DNA of 64,000 bases from an uncultured Dorea sp. Its GTDB lineage: Bacteria; Bacillota; Clostridia; Lachnospirales; Lachnospiraceae. Shown piece by piece: positions 1 through 8,669 of the stretch (within the stretch, counting starts at the first letter, position 1; each line of letters opens with the position of its first letter). The notes beneath the pieces were generated by a model that was not told the DNA's origin, did no database searches, and saw only the letters and a list, made by a program, of their open reading frames with translations. The position numbers were made by a program, and so were the translations under genes. The stretch spans positions 53,231 through 117,230 of the forward strand of contig CAJTRE010000002.1 of assembly GCA_910578495.1 (NCBI GenBank), in the 5' to 3' direction.

Positions 1-1117
1 TGTACGGATATATCTTTTCAAGAAACACTTTCTGTTCTCTTAACGCTGCCACAAGCGTTTCCATAAGTTCCTCAAGCCCGCTTCCCGTCTTTGCGGAAAT
101 CTTCACCGTATAATCCGCTTTAAAATCGCGAATCACTGTTTCACTCTCCAACTTATCCTGTTTATTAAATATAGTAATAATCGGCTTATCTTTGACTCCC
201 AGGTTATAAAGCGTCTCATAGACTGTATACATCTGAATGTCCATCTGGGAACTGGACGCGTCTACTACATGAAGAATCAAATCCGCATATTTCGCTTCTT
301 CCAGTGTACTTTTAAATGCCTCGATGAGATGATGGGGCAGTTTCTTAATAAAACCGACCGTATCCGTAAGCAGGATTTCCTGCCCTTTGGAAAGCTCCAG
401 ACTTCTTGTAGTCGGATCCAGTGTAGCAAATAACTTGTCTTCCGCCAGAATCCCTGCGCCGGTCAATGTATTAAGAAGCGTGGTTTTTCCAGCATTGGTA
501 TAACCTACGATTGCCGCCACTGGAACATGATTTTTACTTCTTCTTTCTCTGGTAATCTCCCGGTGCCTCTTTACTTCTTTCAGTTCTCGGTTAAGCTGTG
601 CAATTCGGTTCTTAATCAGACGACGGTCCATCTCCAGCTTCTTCTCTCCCGGACCTCTCGTACCGATTCCTCCTCCAAGTCTCGAAAGAGATGTGCCAAA
701 ACCTGTCAGTCTGGTCTGCCGGTATTTTAGCTGTGCCAGTTCCACCTGTATCTTTCCCTCGCTGGTGGACGCCCTTGCGGCAAAAATATCCAGAATCACA
801 AGTGTCCGGTCCATGACCTTCACATCCAGTTCATCCTGTAGATTTTTCATCTGCACCGGCGAAAGCTCGTCATCACAAATAATACCTGTTGCGTCTAACT
901 CCCACAACAGGTCTTTAATCTCATCTATCTTTCCTTTTCCAACATAAGTACCGGGATGCTGCTGCTCCCGGCTCTGTATTACATATCCCACAGTCTGCGC
1001 ACCCGCGGTCTGTGCAAGTTCTGACAGTTCTTTTAAGGATTCCTCTACGTCATCCTGCCCCGGAAGGCTGACGCCCACAAGAAGTACCCTCTCTGCCGCT
1101 TCTTTTAATTCTATCAT
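1..1117 (-). CDS. hflX: GTPase HflX, C-terminus cut by the window edge
   Basis: Ribosome-associated GTPase of the HflX family, which splits stalled or hibernating ribosomes. The reading frame runs unbroken from ATG at 1117 to the window edge. Visible in order: the N-terminal HflX domain with the PGTYVGKGK stretch, the glycine-rich linker SRLGGGIGTRGPGEKKLEMD that is diagnostic for HflX, then the G domain with GYTNAGKTT (P-loop, about residue 204), DTVGF (G3) and NKQD (G4). About 372 residues are present and a typical protein has about 410-430, so only the end is missing. It is the last visible gene of a minus-strand run starting 26 bp after the TPR lipoprotein gene. Family assignment is secure. 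Confidence 0.95.
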   Translation of the reverse strand, partial: MIELKEAAERVLLVGVSLPGQDDVEESLKELSELAQTAGAQTVGYVIQSREQQHPGTYVGKGKIDEIKDLLWELDATGIICDDELSPVQMKNLQDELDVKVMDRTLVILDIFAARASTSEGKIQVELAQLKYRQTRLTGFGTSLSRLGGGIGTRGPGEKKLEMDRRLIKNRIAQLNRELKEVKRHREITRERRSKNHVPVAAIVGYTNAGKTTLLNTLTGAGILAEDKLFATLDPTTRSLELSKGQEILLTDTVGFIKKLPHHLIEAFKSTLEEAKYADLILHVVDASSSQMDIQMYTVYETLYNLGVKDKPIITIFNKQDKLESETVIRDFKADYTVKISAKTGSGLEELMETLVAALREQKVFLEKIYPY

Positions 1118-1142
1118 ATATCTTCCTTTTACTCCGCTTCTT

Positions 1143-1667
1143 TTATCTCGTCTCCAAAAACTGCTGCTCTTTTACAGCCTTCTTGTCATCCGGATACTTT
1201 TTGATATATTTCTCCAGATTTTCCCTTGCCTTATCCCAATTCTGTGCTCCTTCATAAGAAACAATCAGATTGTATTCAATCTCCTGCATAAGCTCCTTAC
1301 TGTTCTTATCATCAGTAAGCGCCTCTTTATAGTATTTAACTGCATCATCATAATTTTTCAATTCAAGTTCACAACTGCCGAGCAGATTGCAGATTGTACC
1401 ATTCTTCTTGCCGCCTTCTTTGACTGAGTCTGCAAGTGCATCTCTGGCGCCCTCATAGTCTTTCTGCTCCCAGAGCGCCATTCCAAGTCCGCGATATGCG
1501 TCCGCTGTATGTTTGCCTTTTTCTACAGACTGTTTGAAACTTGCCCCTGCTTTTTTATAATTCCCGGCTTCTAACTGCTCCATCCCTTCTTTGTATGGAT
1601 TACTTCCACAACCGGATACTAACACTGCTGCCAGAAGAATCACTGGCACAATCCGAAATTTTCTCAT
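1143..1667 (-). CDS. TPR-repeat lipoprotein
   Basis: A 174-residue exported protein. Residues 1-20 are a lipoprotein signal peptide: MRKFR, a hydrophobic stretch, then the lipobox VSGC with the lipidated Cys at 20. The rest is helical with at least three TPR units, recognisable from the A..G..L...KDYEGA and KYYKEAL type repeats. It should be anchored on the outer face of the membrane as a protein-interaction scaffold; no partner can be named. The start is supported by AGGAGG five bases upstream. It begins 8 bp after the stop of the P-type ATPase gene, so the two are probably co-transcribed, which may link it to metal efflux or simply be read-through. Confidence 0.85.
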   Translation of the reverse strand: MRKFRIVPVILLAAVLVSGCGSNPYKEGMEQLEAGNYKKAGASFKQSVEKGKHTADAYRGLGMALWEQKDYEGARDALADSVKEGGKKNGTICNLLGSCELELKNYDDAVKYYKEALTDDKNSKELMQEIEYNLIVSYEGAQNWDKARENLEKYIKKYPDDKKAVKEQQFLETR

Positions 1668-1675
1668 ACTTCCTC

Positions 1676-3541
1676 CTAAGCCTTATATTTCACTACCCAG
1701 ACAGCATTTAACACTGCCGCAAATACTACGCCCACTTCGGCGATGATTGCTTCCCACATTCCAAAATATCCAACGACCGCCAGTAACAAAATCATAAATT
1801 TTATGATCATAGCGAATGTAATATTCTGATTCACTACGCGAAGCGTCTCTCTTGCAATGCGAATAGCGTCTACAATCTTCCAAAGCTCATCCTTCATCAA
1901 AACAATATCTGCCGCCTCGATCGCCGCCGCAGAACCTAACGCTCCCATGGCAATACCCACATCTGCTCTTGCTAGTATCGGCGCGTCATTGACGCCGTCG
2001 CCCACGCACACCAGCCGTTCCATATCATCCTGAACAATCAGGAAATCCTCTAACTGCTCCATCTTATCTGCCGGCATAAGTTCTGTATATGCATAATCCA
2101 TGTCCAACTCCTGAGCCACGTCCATTCCGGCCGCTTCTGTGTCTCCAGTAAGCATTACAAGTACGCCATGGCATTTTTCTTTCAGGTATTTAAGCGTCCA
2201 CCTGGCATCTTCTTTAACTACGTCTGAAATCAGAATATATCCTGCATATCTCTTACCAATGGAAACATAGACAACCGTTCCGGCAGTAATAATCTCGTCT
2301 GCCTCAACGCCATATCTGGTCATCATGCGGTAATTTCCTACATAAATCTTTTCTCCTTCATAGACCGCACTAATCCCGTATCCCGGAACTTCTTTCACAC
2401 TATATACAAATCTCTTATCAATCGCGCCTTCATATGCCTGCAAAAGAGAATGTGCGATCGGATGGTTCGAATAACTCTCTACATGCGCCGCAAGACGGAG
2501 CAGTTCTCTTGCGTCCATCCCCACCGGATGTACTTCCTGCACCGTAAACACACCTTCCGTCAATGTACCCGTCTTATCAAATACAAAAGTATCCGCCTTT
2601 GATAAATCTTCCAGATAATTCGCACCTTTAATAACGATCCCCTGTCTCGCCGCAGAAGCAAGACCTCCAAGAAATGCAATCGGAATAGAAATGACAAGTC
2701 CACTTGGACAAGCTGCAATCAAAAAAATAAGTCCACGATAAATCCATGTATCCCAGTTTCCATAAGAAAACGTAAGTGGAGGATATATCATAACAAGTAA
2801 CGCAAACACAAACATTACAGGTGTGTAGATTCTGGAAAATTTGGACACGAACGTCTCGCTGTCTGATTTCTTATTCTGAGCCTCCTCTACCATTTCCATA
2901 ATCTTAGAAACTGTAGAGTCACTGTACTCCTTCGTTACTTTCGCTTCCAGTACACCACTTAAATTAATGCAGCCACTGTAAATATGGTCTCCTGCAACTG
3001 CCTTGCGCGGAACGGATTCACCGGTAACCGCTTTTGTATCAATCATAGAAGAACCTTTCCTTATAATTCCGTCTACCGGAATACGCTCGCCCGGTTTAAT
3101 AACGATCAGATCGTTCTGCCTCAGGTCCGCAGGATCTACCGTCATCTCTCCACCATATATCATCTTTCTTGTGGCATACGGGGGACGAATATCTATCATC
3201 TCCTCAATAGAACGTTTCGCGCTATCCGTAGCATACGACTCAAAGATTACACCCAGCTCAAACAAAAGTATCACAAGCACACCTTCGATATATCTTCCTA
3301 TTCCAAATGCGCCTACGGTAGCCAGCGTCATCAGCGTATATTCTGTTAAAAATCTCTTCTGCATGAATCGTTCGCAAAGATTCTTAAACACGTCATATCC
3401 GATGATCAGATACGCAATCAAAAACCATATGAACTTTACCCTGTCACTCATTGTATAATACATCGTCGCCATAATGGCGCATACGTATACAATTACTCCG
3501 ACTCCATAAATAATACTTCTCTTTTTCAACTGTGATGTCAT
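1676..3541 (-). CDS. P1B-type metal ATPase with atypical CPS motif, no HMA domain
   Basis: A 621-residue heavy-metal P-type ATPase in the inner membrane. It has the actuator motif VTGES, phosphorylation motif DKTGTLTEG, the P1B SNHP histidine-proline motif and the hinge GDGVNDAP. It has no N-terminal metal-binding domain. Two substrate-determining positions differ from the Zn/Cd ATPase encoded next door: the transmembrane CPC is CPSG (about residue 277), and the C-terminal transmembrane ADTG is AEVG. The catalytic core looks intact, so it is probably active with changed metal choice; the substrate cannot be read from sequence. It follows arsR by 32 bp and is probably controlled by it. A Fe, Mn or Co role is possible but unproven. 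Confidence 0.85.
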   Translation of the reverse strand: MTSQLKKRSIIYGVGVIVYVCAIMATMYYTMSDRVKFIWFLIAYLIIGYDVFKNLCERFMQKRFLTEYTLMTLATVGAFGIGRYIEGVLVILLFELGVIFESYATDSAKRSIEEMIDIRPPYATRKMIYGGEMTVDPADLRQNDLIVIKPGERIPVDGIIRKGSSMIDTKAVTGESVPRKAVAGDHIYSGCINLSGVLEAKVTKEYSDSTVSKIMEMVEEAQNKKSDSETFVSKFSRIYTPVMFVFALLVMIYPPLTFSYGNWDTWIYRGLIFLIAACPSGLVISIPIAFLGGLASAARQGIVIKGANYLEDLSKADTFVFDKTGTLTEGVFTVQEVHPVGMDARELLRLAAHVESYSNHPIAHSLLQAYEGAIDKRFVYSVKEVPGYGISAVYEGEKIYVGNYRMMTRYGVEADEIITAGTVVYVSIGKRYAGYILISDVVKEDARWTLKYLKEKCHGVLVMLTGDTEAAGMDVAQELDMDYAYTELMPADKMEQLEDFLIVQDDMERLVCVGDGVNDAPILARADVGIAMGALGSAAAIEAADIVLMKDELWKIVDAIRIARETLRVVNQNITFAMIIKFMILLLAVVGYFGMWEAIIAEVGVVFAAVLNAVWVVKYKA

Positions 3542-3573
3542 AATCTTTTCCCTTTTTTGTAACTATATGCAAA

Positions 3574-3933
3574 CTATTCCATTATATGCTCCATTCCCTG
3601 ACTTATAATATTCTGAATATGATCATCTGCCAGCGAATAATAAACAGTTTTGCCATCTCGTCTGTTTTTCACAAGCTTCATCTGTTTGAGCACCCGTAAC
3701 TGGTGAGAAATCGCCGACTGTGTCATGCCGAGCACCTGTGCAAGATCACAGACACACATCTCTGCTCTCAAAAGAACACATAACAGCTTCACTCTTGTAG
3801 CATCCCCAAAAACTTTATAAAAATCTGCCAGTTCTTTGACCAGTTCCTCTTCCGGTATCTCCGTTAAAACCTCTTTAATCTTTTCGCCATGAACACATAC
3901 CTCTTCACAACATTCCACTTCTGCTTTTCTCAT
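3574..3933 (-). CDS. ArsR/SmtB-family metal-responsive repressor, CadC-like
   Basis: A 119-residue winged-helix repressor. It carries the ArsR core (FGDATRVKLLCVLL), the helix ending EMCVCDLA, and the recognition helix TQSAISHQLRVLKQ. Two metal sites can be proposed: an alpha-3N-type thiolate site from the N-terminal CCEEVC plus CVC, as in CadC, and an alpha-5-type site from D/H...H..E in DDHIQNIISQGMEHIME. Family knowledge says metal binding releases DNA and derepresses the exporter. It lies between two P1B ATPase genes on the same strand. A dyad with TGAA/TTCA lies just upstream, and another operator precedes the cadA-like gene, so autoregulation and control of both pumps is likely. The start has AAGGAAGG upstream. 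Confidence 0.92.
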   Translation of the reverse strand: MRKAEVECCEEVCVHGEKIKEVLTEIPEEELVKELADFYKVFGDATRVKLLCVLLRAEMCVCDLAQVLGMTQSAISHQLRVLKQMKLVKNRRDGKTVYYSLADDHIQNIISQGMEHIME

Positions 3934-3977
3934 ATATCCTTCCTTCCGACCTATAATACCAGCCTATCTATTAATTA

Positions 3978-4012
3978 TGCCAAATGACTGAACGTATTTC
4001 AACCATTTGGCA
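3978..4012. promoter_or_regulatory. Concentric dyad between cadA-like gene and arsR, candidate ArsR operator or hairpin
   Basis: The arms TGCCAAATG (3978-3986) and CATTTGGCA (4004-4012) are a perfect 9-bp inverted repeat. TGAA (3989-3992) and TTCA (3998-4001) share exactly the same centre. TGAA/TTCA is the half-site pair of ArsR/SmtB operators. No T-run follows on either strand, which argues against a simple terminator. It lies about 45 bp upstream of the arsR start. Confidence 0.5.
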
Positions 4013-4042
4013 CAAAAATCAACTAAATTAATAAATTTGTAA

Positions 4043-6352
4043 CTACTTTTTCCATAAAATACGAACTGAGTTGAGTACACAAAGCATTGCCACGCCTGTA
4101 TCTGCAAAAACTGCCATCCACATATTGGCGTATCCCGCAAATCCAAGAAGCATAACCAGAAATTTAACGGCCAACGCAAATACTACATTCTGCATAGCAA
4201 TCCTTCCCGTAGCTCTCGCAATTTTGACAGATTCCGGAATCGCCTCCACAGATGAGGTCATAAATACAACGTCCGCCGCCTCAATTGCCGCATCTGCTCC
4301 GCTTCCCATAGCTGCTCCCACATCTGCTCCTGCAAGTACCGGGGCATCGTTGATTCCATCTCCCACAAACATAACAGCGCCGTATCTCTTACGAATGTCC
4401 TGCAAATGCGTTAGTTTATCCTCTGGAAGAAGTCCGGCGTGTATTTCATCAATCCCTACGGTCTGCGCCACTTCCCTTGCGCTGTTTTTCTCGTCGCCCG
4501 TAAGCATTGCCGTAACCAGATTCGCTTTCTTCATTCGTTTTACAGAAACTGCTGCCTCCGGCTTAATCACATCAGCTACAACTATATAGCCTTCCAGAAT
4601 GCCATCTACTGCCAACAGTACCTCGGAACCGTAATCATTGTTTTGATACCCGCTAATGTCCACACCGTACATCTGCATCAGGCCTTTGCTTCCACAAAGT
4701 ACAACTCCTTCCGGAAATACAGCGCGGATACCTTTACCTGAAATTTCTTCCACTTCTATCGGTCTGGTTAATGTAAGCGCTTTTTCTTTTGCCATATTTA
4801 CAATACTCGCTCCAATCGGATGTGTCGAGGCAAGTTCACAATCAGCCGCCATAGTAAGCACTTGTTCCTCTGTCAGCCTGTGAAGTGCTGCGACTTTGTG
4901 GACTACAAAATTTCCTTTCGTAAGAGTTCCTGTTTTATCCATAGCAACCGCTTTGATGTCTTTGAGTGACTCCATTGCAACACCGCCTTTGAACAAAATT
5001 CCTTTTCTGGAACCTGCACCGATACCGGAGAAAAACGCCAACGGAACACTGAGTACAAGCGCACATGGACAACTGATGACAAGGAATGTAATGGCAGTAT
5101 AGATCCAATGATTCCACTGTCCGGTTATAAGAGAAGGAAGTATTGCCGTTGCCAAAGCCAGAAGCACTACGATTGGCGTATAGATTCTTGCAAACCTTGT
5201 AATAAAACGGTCAATCTTCGGTTTGCTTGCCGCCGCATTTTCCACAGAGTCCAAAATTCGTGTTACCATGGATTCACTCAACGGCTTCTCCACTTCCATT
5301 TTGAGTACACCCTGTTCATTGACACAACCGGAATATACCGATTCTCCCGGATAAACATTTACCGGAACCGGTTCACCCGTCACCGCAGACGTATCAATCC
5401 GGCTCTGCCCCTCTATAATTTTTCCATCCAGCGGAATCCGATCACCCGGACGTATCAAAAGCACGTCTGAAACCTTCGCTTCCTTTGCCGGAATCACTTT
5501 AACTTCTCCATCTACCAGAAGATTTAACACCTCCGGCCTTAAATCTACAGCATCCATAATCTGAGAACGGCTTCTTGTAACTGCAATTTCCTCAAACAGT
5601 TCTCCCACCCGGTAGAACAACATGACTCCTACTGCCTCTGCGAAATCTCCAATGACAAAGGCTGCAATCGTTGCTGCACTCATAAGAAAGTTCTCGTCAA
5701 ACACACGCCCTTTGAACAGATTCTTAACCGCCGTCCGGACGATTCCCATTCCCAGAATGAGATAAGCTGCAACGAATACAATGATTGATACTGGAAAACC
5801 AATCAACATATCCTCTGTAAAAATTCCTGTTGCGAATAAAATTGCTCCGGAAATAATAGAGAATATATCCTTCTTATTTTCTTCGAAAATCCCTTTCCTC
5901 TCCTCCTTCTTCCACTGCACATCTTCTCTTAGGCTGACTACAACCTCTTCCTCAATAGAAGAACAAATCTTCTGAAGTACCGGAAGAAGGTTCTCCTGAT
6001 GATCGGACGCCACTACAAGCTGTTTCGTCGCATAAGTCAGTATGGCTTTCTCCACTTCCGGCAATTCATTAATCTGACGCTCCATCTTAGCCGCACAGTT
6101 CGCACAGCCCAAGTTTTCCACAATATAAACTTTCTTTGTTATACCTTGCGGAAACTCCAAAGCCTCATGAGGTTCCTTATTTACTTCGTGATGATGGGCA
6201 CATCCATCATGACACGCTTCTCCATGATGGTGGTCATGACTGTGGTGTTCGTGACTGTGGTGTTCGTGACTGTGGTGTTCGTGACCATGAATATGTCCGC
6301 AACTACAATTTTTATCGTGTTGGTGTCTTTCATTCACTGCTGCGTCTTTCAT
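4043..6352 (-). CDS. Zn/Cd/Pb-type P1B-2 ATPase with His-rich N-terminus
   Basis: A 769-residue CadA/ZntA-family efflux pump. Residues 10-56 are very rich in histidine (HEHHS repeated) with CSC and HDGC, a likely metal buffer. One HMA domain follows with CANC at 83-86. The transmembrane CPC (about residue 427), DKTGTLTKG, the STHP motif, GDGINDAP and the C-terminal FADTG complete a canonical P1B-2 pump for Zn(II), Cd(II) or Pb(II). The start is supported by AAAGGAG. It is first in the metal cluster, followed by arsR, and has an ArsR-type operator about 30-55 bp upstream, so metal induction is expected. Family and general substrate class are secure; the physiological metal is inferred. Confidence 0.95.
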   Translation of the reverse strand: MKDAAVNERHQHDKNCSCGHIHGHEHHSHEHHSHEHHSHDHHHGEACHDGCAHHHEVNKEPHEALEFPQGITKKVYIVENLGCANCAAKMERQINELPEVEKAILTYATKQLVVASDHQENLLPVLQKICSSIEEEVVVSLREDVQWKKEERKGIFEENKKDIFSIISGAILFATGIFTEDMLIGFPVSIIVFVAAYLILGMGIVRTAVKNLFKGRVFDENFLMSAATIAAFVIGDFAEAVGVMLFYRVGELFEEIAVTRSRSQIMDAVDLRPEVLNLLVDGEVKVIPAKEAKVSDVLLIRPGDRIPLDGKIIEGQSRIDTSAVTGEPVPVNVYPGESVYSGCVNEQGVLKMEVEKPLSESMVTRILDSVENAAASKPKIDRFITRFARIYTPIVVLLALATAILPSLITGQWNHWIYTAITFLVISCPCALVLSVPLAFFSGIGAGSRKGILFKGGVAMESLKDIKAVAMDKTGTLTKGNFVVHKVAALHRLTEEQVLTMAADCELASTHPIGASIVNMAKEKALTLTRPIEVEEISGKGIRAVFPEGVVLCGSKGLMQMYGVDISGYQNNDYGSEVLLAVDGILEGYIVVADVIKPEAAVSVKRMKKANLVTAMLTGDEKNSAREVAQTVGIDEIHAGLLPEDKLTHLQDIRKRYGAVMFVGDGINDAPVLAGADVGAAMGSGADAAIEAADVVFMTSSVEAIPESVKIARATGRIAMQNVVFALAVKFLVMLLGFAGYANMWMAVFADTGVAMLCVLNSVRILWKK
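6241..6285. repeat. Three perfect 15-bp tandem repeats inside the cadA-like gene
   Basis: The unit TGTGGTGTTCGTGAC occurs three times without a mismatch (6241-6255, 6256-6270, 6271-6285). On the minus strand each copy encodes HEHHS-type residues in the His-rich tail. The unit length is a multiple of three, so copy-number change keeps the frame and would change only the number of metal-binding histidines. Confidence 0.9.
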
Positions 6353-6381
6353 AACGGATTCTCCTTTGCATTTAACATTTT

Positions 6382-6407
6382 AATATATGAACAATTATTC
6401 ATATGTT
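6382..6407. promoter_or_regulatory. ArsR/SmtB-type operator upstream of the cadA-like gene
   Basis: ATATGAA (6385-6391) and TTCATAT (6398-6404) form a perfect 7-bp inverted repeat around CAATTA. The core TGAACAATTATTCA matches the TGAA-N6-TTCA pattern known for SmtB/CadC-type repressors. It sits between the probable promoter and the ATPase start at 6352, in a good position for repression by the ArsR protein encoded at 3574-3933. Confidence 0.7.
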
Positions 6408-6462
6408 TGATTTTATAATATGCCAAGAATCGTAAAATGTCAATACCAATTTTGATATATTT

Positions 6463-6498
6463 TAAAAAATCAGCCCCGTCATTTTAACGGGACTGATT
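6463..6498 (-). terminator. Rho-independent terminator after ung
   Basis: On the minus strand the arms AATCAG-CCCGT and ACGGG-CTGATT form a stem with one mismatch and a loop of about seven bases, followed by TTTTT (complement of 6464-6468). It starts 9 bases after the ung stop. Confidence 0.8.
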
Positions 6499-6507
6499 AT
6501 CTTCTCT

Positions 6508-7176
6508 TTACTCTATCTGCCAGTCTATCGGCTCCACACCGTTCGCGGTCAGAAACTCATTCGTCTGGCTAAATGGCTTGCTTCCAAAAAATCCTCTGTA
6601 TGCAGACAACGGACTTGGATGCGGTGCCTTTAATATCAGGTGCTTTGGATTATCAAGCATCTGGGCTTTCCGCTGCGCCGGACTTCCCCACAGAATAAAT
6701 ACAATCGGCCTGTCCTGTGTATTTAATGCCCGGATTGCCGCATCTGTAAATTCTTCCCATCCAATACCACGATGGGAGTTTGCCTGATGCGCGCGGACAG
6801 TCAGCACCGTATTTAACATTAACACGCCCTGCTCGGCCCACTTTGTCAGATACCCATGATTCGGGATTGTACAGCCCAGATCATCATAAAGTTCTTTATA
6901 AATATTTACCAGTGACGGCGGAACATCCACACCCTTCTTTACCGAAAAGCAAAGTCCATGAGCCTGCCCGTTATTATGATACGGATCTTGCCCCAAGATT
7001 ACAACTTTTACTTTACTAAGCGGCGTCAGATGAAATGCGTTAAAAATATCTTCCGCCGGTGGAAAGATCAGTCTTTCCCTGTATTCCTGATTTACTGTCT
7101 CAAATAATTTTTTATAATAGGGCTGTTTAAACTCCTCTTTCAGAGCCTCCAGCCAATCATTTTGTATTGCCGCCAT
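6508..7176 (-). CDS. ung: Uracil-DNA glycosylase (family 1)
   Basis: A 222-residue base-excision repair enzyme that removes uracil from DNA. The catalytic water-activating motif GQDPYH, the uracil-stacking region GLCFSV, and the minor-groove loop HPSPLSAYRGFFG are all present, and the length matches family 1 UDG. It ends at its own terminator (6463-6498) and begins 43 bp after hisF. A second, unrelated glycosylase of the UDG superfamily is encoded at 43843-44337. Confidence 0.97.
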   Translation of the reverse strand: MAAIQNDWLEALKEEFKQPYYKKLFETVNQEYRERLIFPPAEDIFNAFHLTPLSKVKVVILGQDPYHNNGQAHGLCFSVKKGVDVPPSLVNIYKELYDDLGCTIPNHGYLTKWAEQGVLMLNTVLTVRAHQANSHRGIGWEEFTDAAIRALNTQDRPIVFILWGSPAQRKAQMLDNPKHLILKAPHPSPLSAYRGFFGSKPFSQTNEFLTANGVEPIDWQIE

Positions 7177-7219
7177 GTTTTCTCATCCCTTTTATCTATC
7201 ATAGTAATTATGTGATCAT

Positions 7220-7981
7220 TTACAAACGTACGGATACGCCTTGTGCTTTCAAGTGTTCCTTTACTTCTTTAATCTCTAACTCTTTAAAGTGGAACAACGA
7301 TGCCGCCAGTGCCGCGTCTGCTTCTCCTTCTGTCAATACGTCGTAGAAATGCTCGAGTTTTCCCGCTCCTCCGGATGCGATCACCGGAATAGACACTGCC
7401 TTTGCAATCGCTTTTGTAAGTTCCAGATCATAGCCGGCTTTTGTGCCGTCTCCATCCATGCTTGTAAGGAGAATCTCACCTGCGCCAAGGCTTTCTACTT
7501 TCTTCGCCCACTCTACTGCATCAATTCCCACATCAATACGTCCGCCATTTTTATAAATATTCCAACCTGTACCATCTTCCCTTTTCTTCGCGTCAATGGC
7601 TACAACCACACACTGACTTCCAAATTTTTCTGCCGCCTCGGTAATCAGCTCTGGCGTATTGATGGCAGAAGAATTAATAGAAATCTTGTCTGCTCCCTCT
7701 CTGAGAAGTGTCTTGAAATCATCCACCGTACGAATGCCGCCACCTACTGTAAACGGGATAAACACATTTTCTGCCACCTTTCGGACCATGTCCGTCACTG
7801 TCTGTCTGTCATCGGATGTCGCTGTAATATCCAGAAATACAAGTTCGTCTGCACCCGCTTTATCATAGGCTTTCCCAATCTCTACCGGATCTCCTGCATC
7901 CTTTAAATCTACAAAATTCACGCCTTTTACCACACGTCCATTATGTACGTCCAAACATGGAATAATCCTCTTAGTGTGCAT
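7220..7981 (-). CDS. hisF: Imidazole glycerol phosphate synthase, cyclase subunit
   Basis: A 253-residue (beta/alpha)8 barrel that closes the imidazole ring in histidine synthesis using ammonia from HisH. The N-terminal RIIPCLDVHNGRVVKGVNF contains the catalytic Asp near residue 11, the partner Asp is in TSMDGDGTKAGYD, and both phosphate-binding loops are visible (VGGGIR and ASGGAG). Length is as expected. It lies 51 bp downstream of hisH and the two form the glutamine-dependent synthase. AAGGAG precedes the start. The other his genes are not in this window. Confidence 0.97.
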   Translation of the reverse strand: MHTKRIIPCLDVHNGRVVKGVNFVDLKDAGDPVEIGKAYDKAGADELVFLDITATSDDRQTVTDMVRKVAENVFIPFTVGGGIRTVDDFKTLLREGADKISINSSAINTPELITEAAEKFGSQCVVVAIDAKKREDGTGWNIYKNGGRIDVGIDAVEWAKKVESLGAGEILLTSMDGDGTKAGYDLELTKAIAKAVSIPVIASGGAGKLEHFYDVLTEGEADAALAASLFHFKELEIKEVKEHLKAQGVSVRL

Positions 7982-8032
7982 AAGTCTCTCCTTTATATAC
8001 TTTCATTAACGCCTCTTTATTTACACTCCACT

Positions 8033-8638
8033 TTACAATTCAACAAAATTTCTTAAAATCTGTAATCCCACATCGCCGCTCTTTTCCGGATGGAACTGAC
8101 AAGCAAAGACTTGTCCCTTCTCCACCGAAGCATGGATATAAGTGCTGTATTGTGTCGCCGCAGTTACAATTTCTTCTTCATCTGCTTCCAGATAATAGGA
8201 ATGCACAAAATACACATACGGGTTTGGCGGAAGCTTCTGAAACAGTCTGCCTTCTCTCGGGAACTCCAGCGAATTCCATCCCACATGCGGAATTTTAAGC
8301 CCCGGGGTATCTGGAATACGGAGAATCTCACCTTTTAAAATCCCAAGTCCCTCTACGCCCGGAGTCTCACTGCTGCGTTCAAACAACAGTTGTAACCCTA
8401 AACAGATTCCAAGAAACGGCGTCTGTTTTTCCACCACTTTGTGTATCACTTCCTCAAGCCCATACTGACGGATTTTTCTCATCGCATCCCCAAAAGAACC
8501 TACTCCTGGCAGGATTACTTTGTCTGCCCTCAGAATTGCCTGCGTATCTCTCGTAATGACTACATCCTGTCCAAGATGAATCAGCGCTTTCTCCACACTT
8601 TTTATATTTCCCGCATCATAATCAATAATTGCAATCAT
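8033..8638 (-). CDS. hisH: Imidazole glycerol phosphate synthase, glutaminase subunit
   Basis: A 201-residue class I glutamine amidotransferase. The nucleophilic Cys is in GICLGLQLLFE (about residue 79) and the His/Glu pair is in HPEKSG near 184. The N-terminal IIDYDAGNIKSVEKAL is typical of HisH. It delivers ammonia to HisF, encoded just downstream. It starts 31 bp after the sensor kinase stop on the same strand, so some read-through from the two-component operon is possible, though no functional link is known. Confidence 0.97.
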   Translation of the reverse strand: MIAIIDYDAGNIKSVEKALIHLGQDVVITRDTQAILRADKVILPGVGSFGDAMRKIRQYGLEEVIHKVVEKQTPFLGICLGLQLLFERSSETPGVEGLGILKGEILRIPDTPGLKIPHVGWNSLEFPREGRLFQKLPPNPYVYFVHSYYLEADEEEIVTAATQYSTYIHASVEKGQVFACQFHPEKSGDVGLQILRNFVEL

Positions 8639-8669
8639 TGTTTTCGCCTTTCCTATGTCCTATCCTATA

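Noticed and set aside
2984..3458. Plus-strand open frames opposite the P1B ATPase gene, and similar ones opposite the cadA-like gene
   Set aside because: No ribosome binding sites, composition typical of antisense shadows, and the minus-strand frames have complete conserved motifs.
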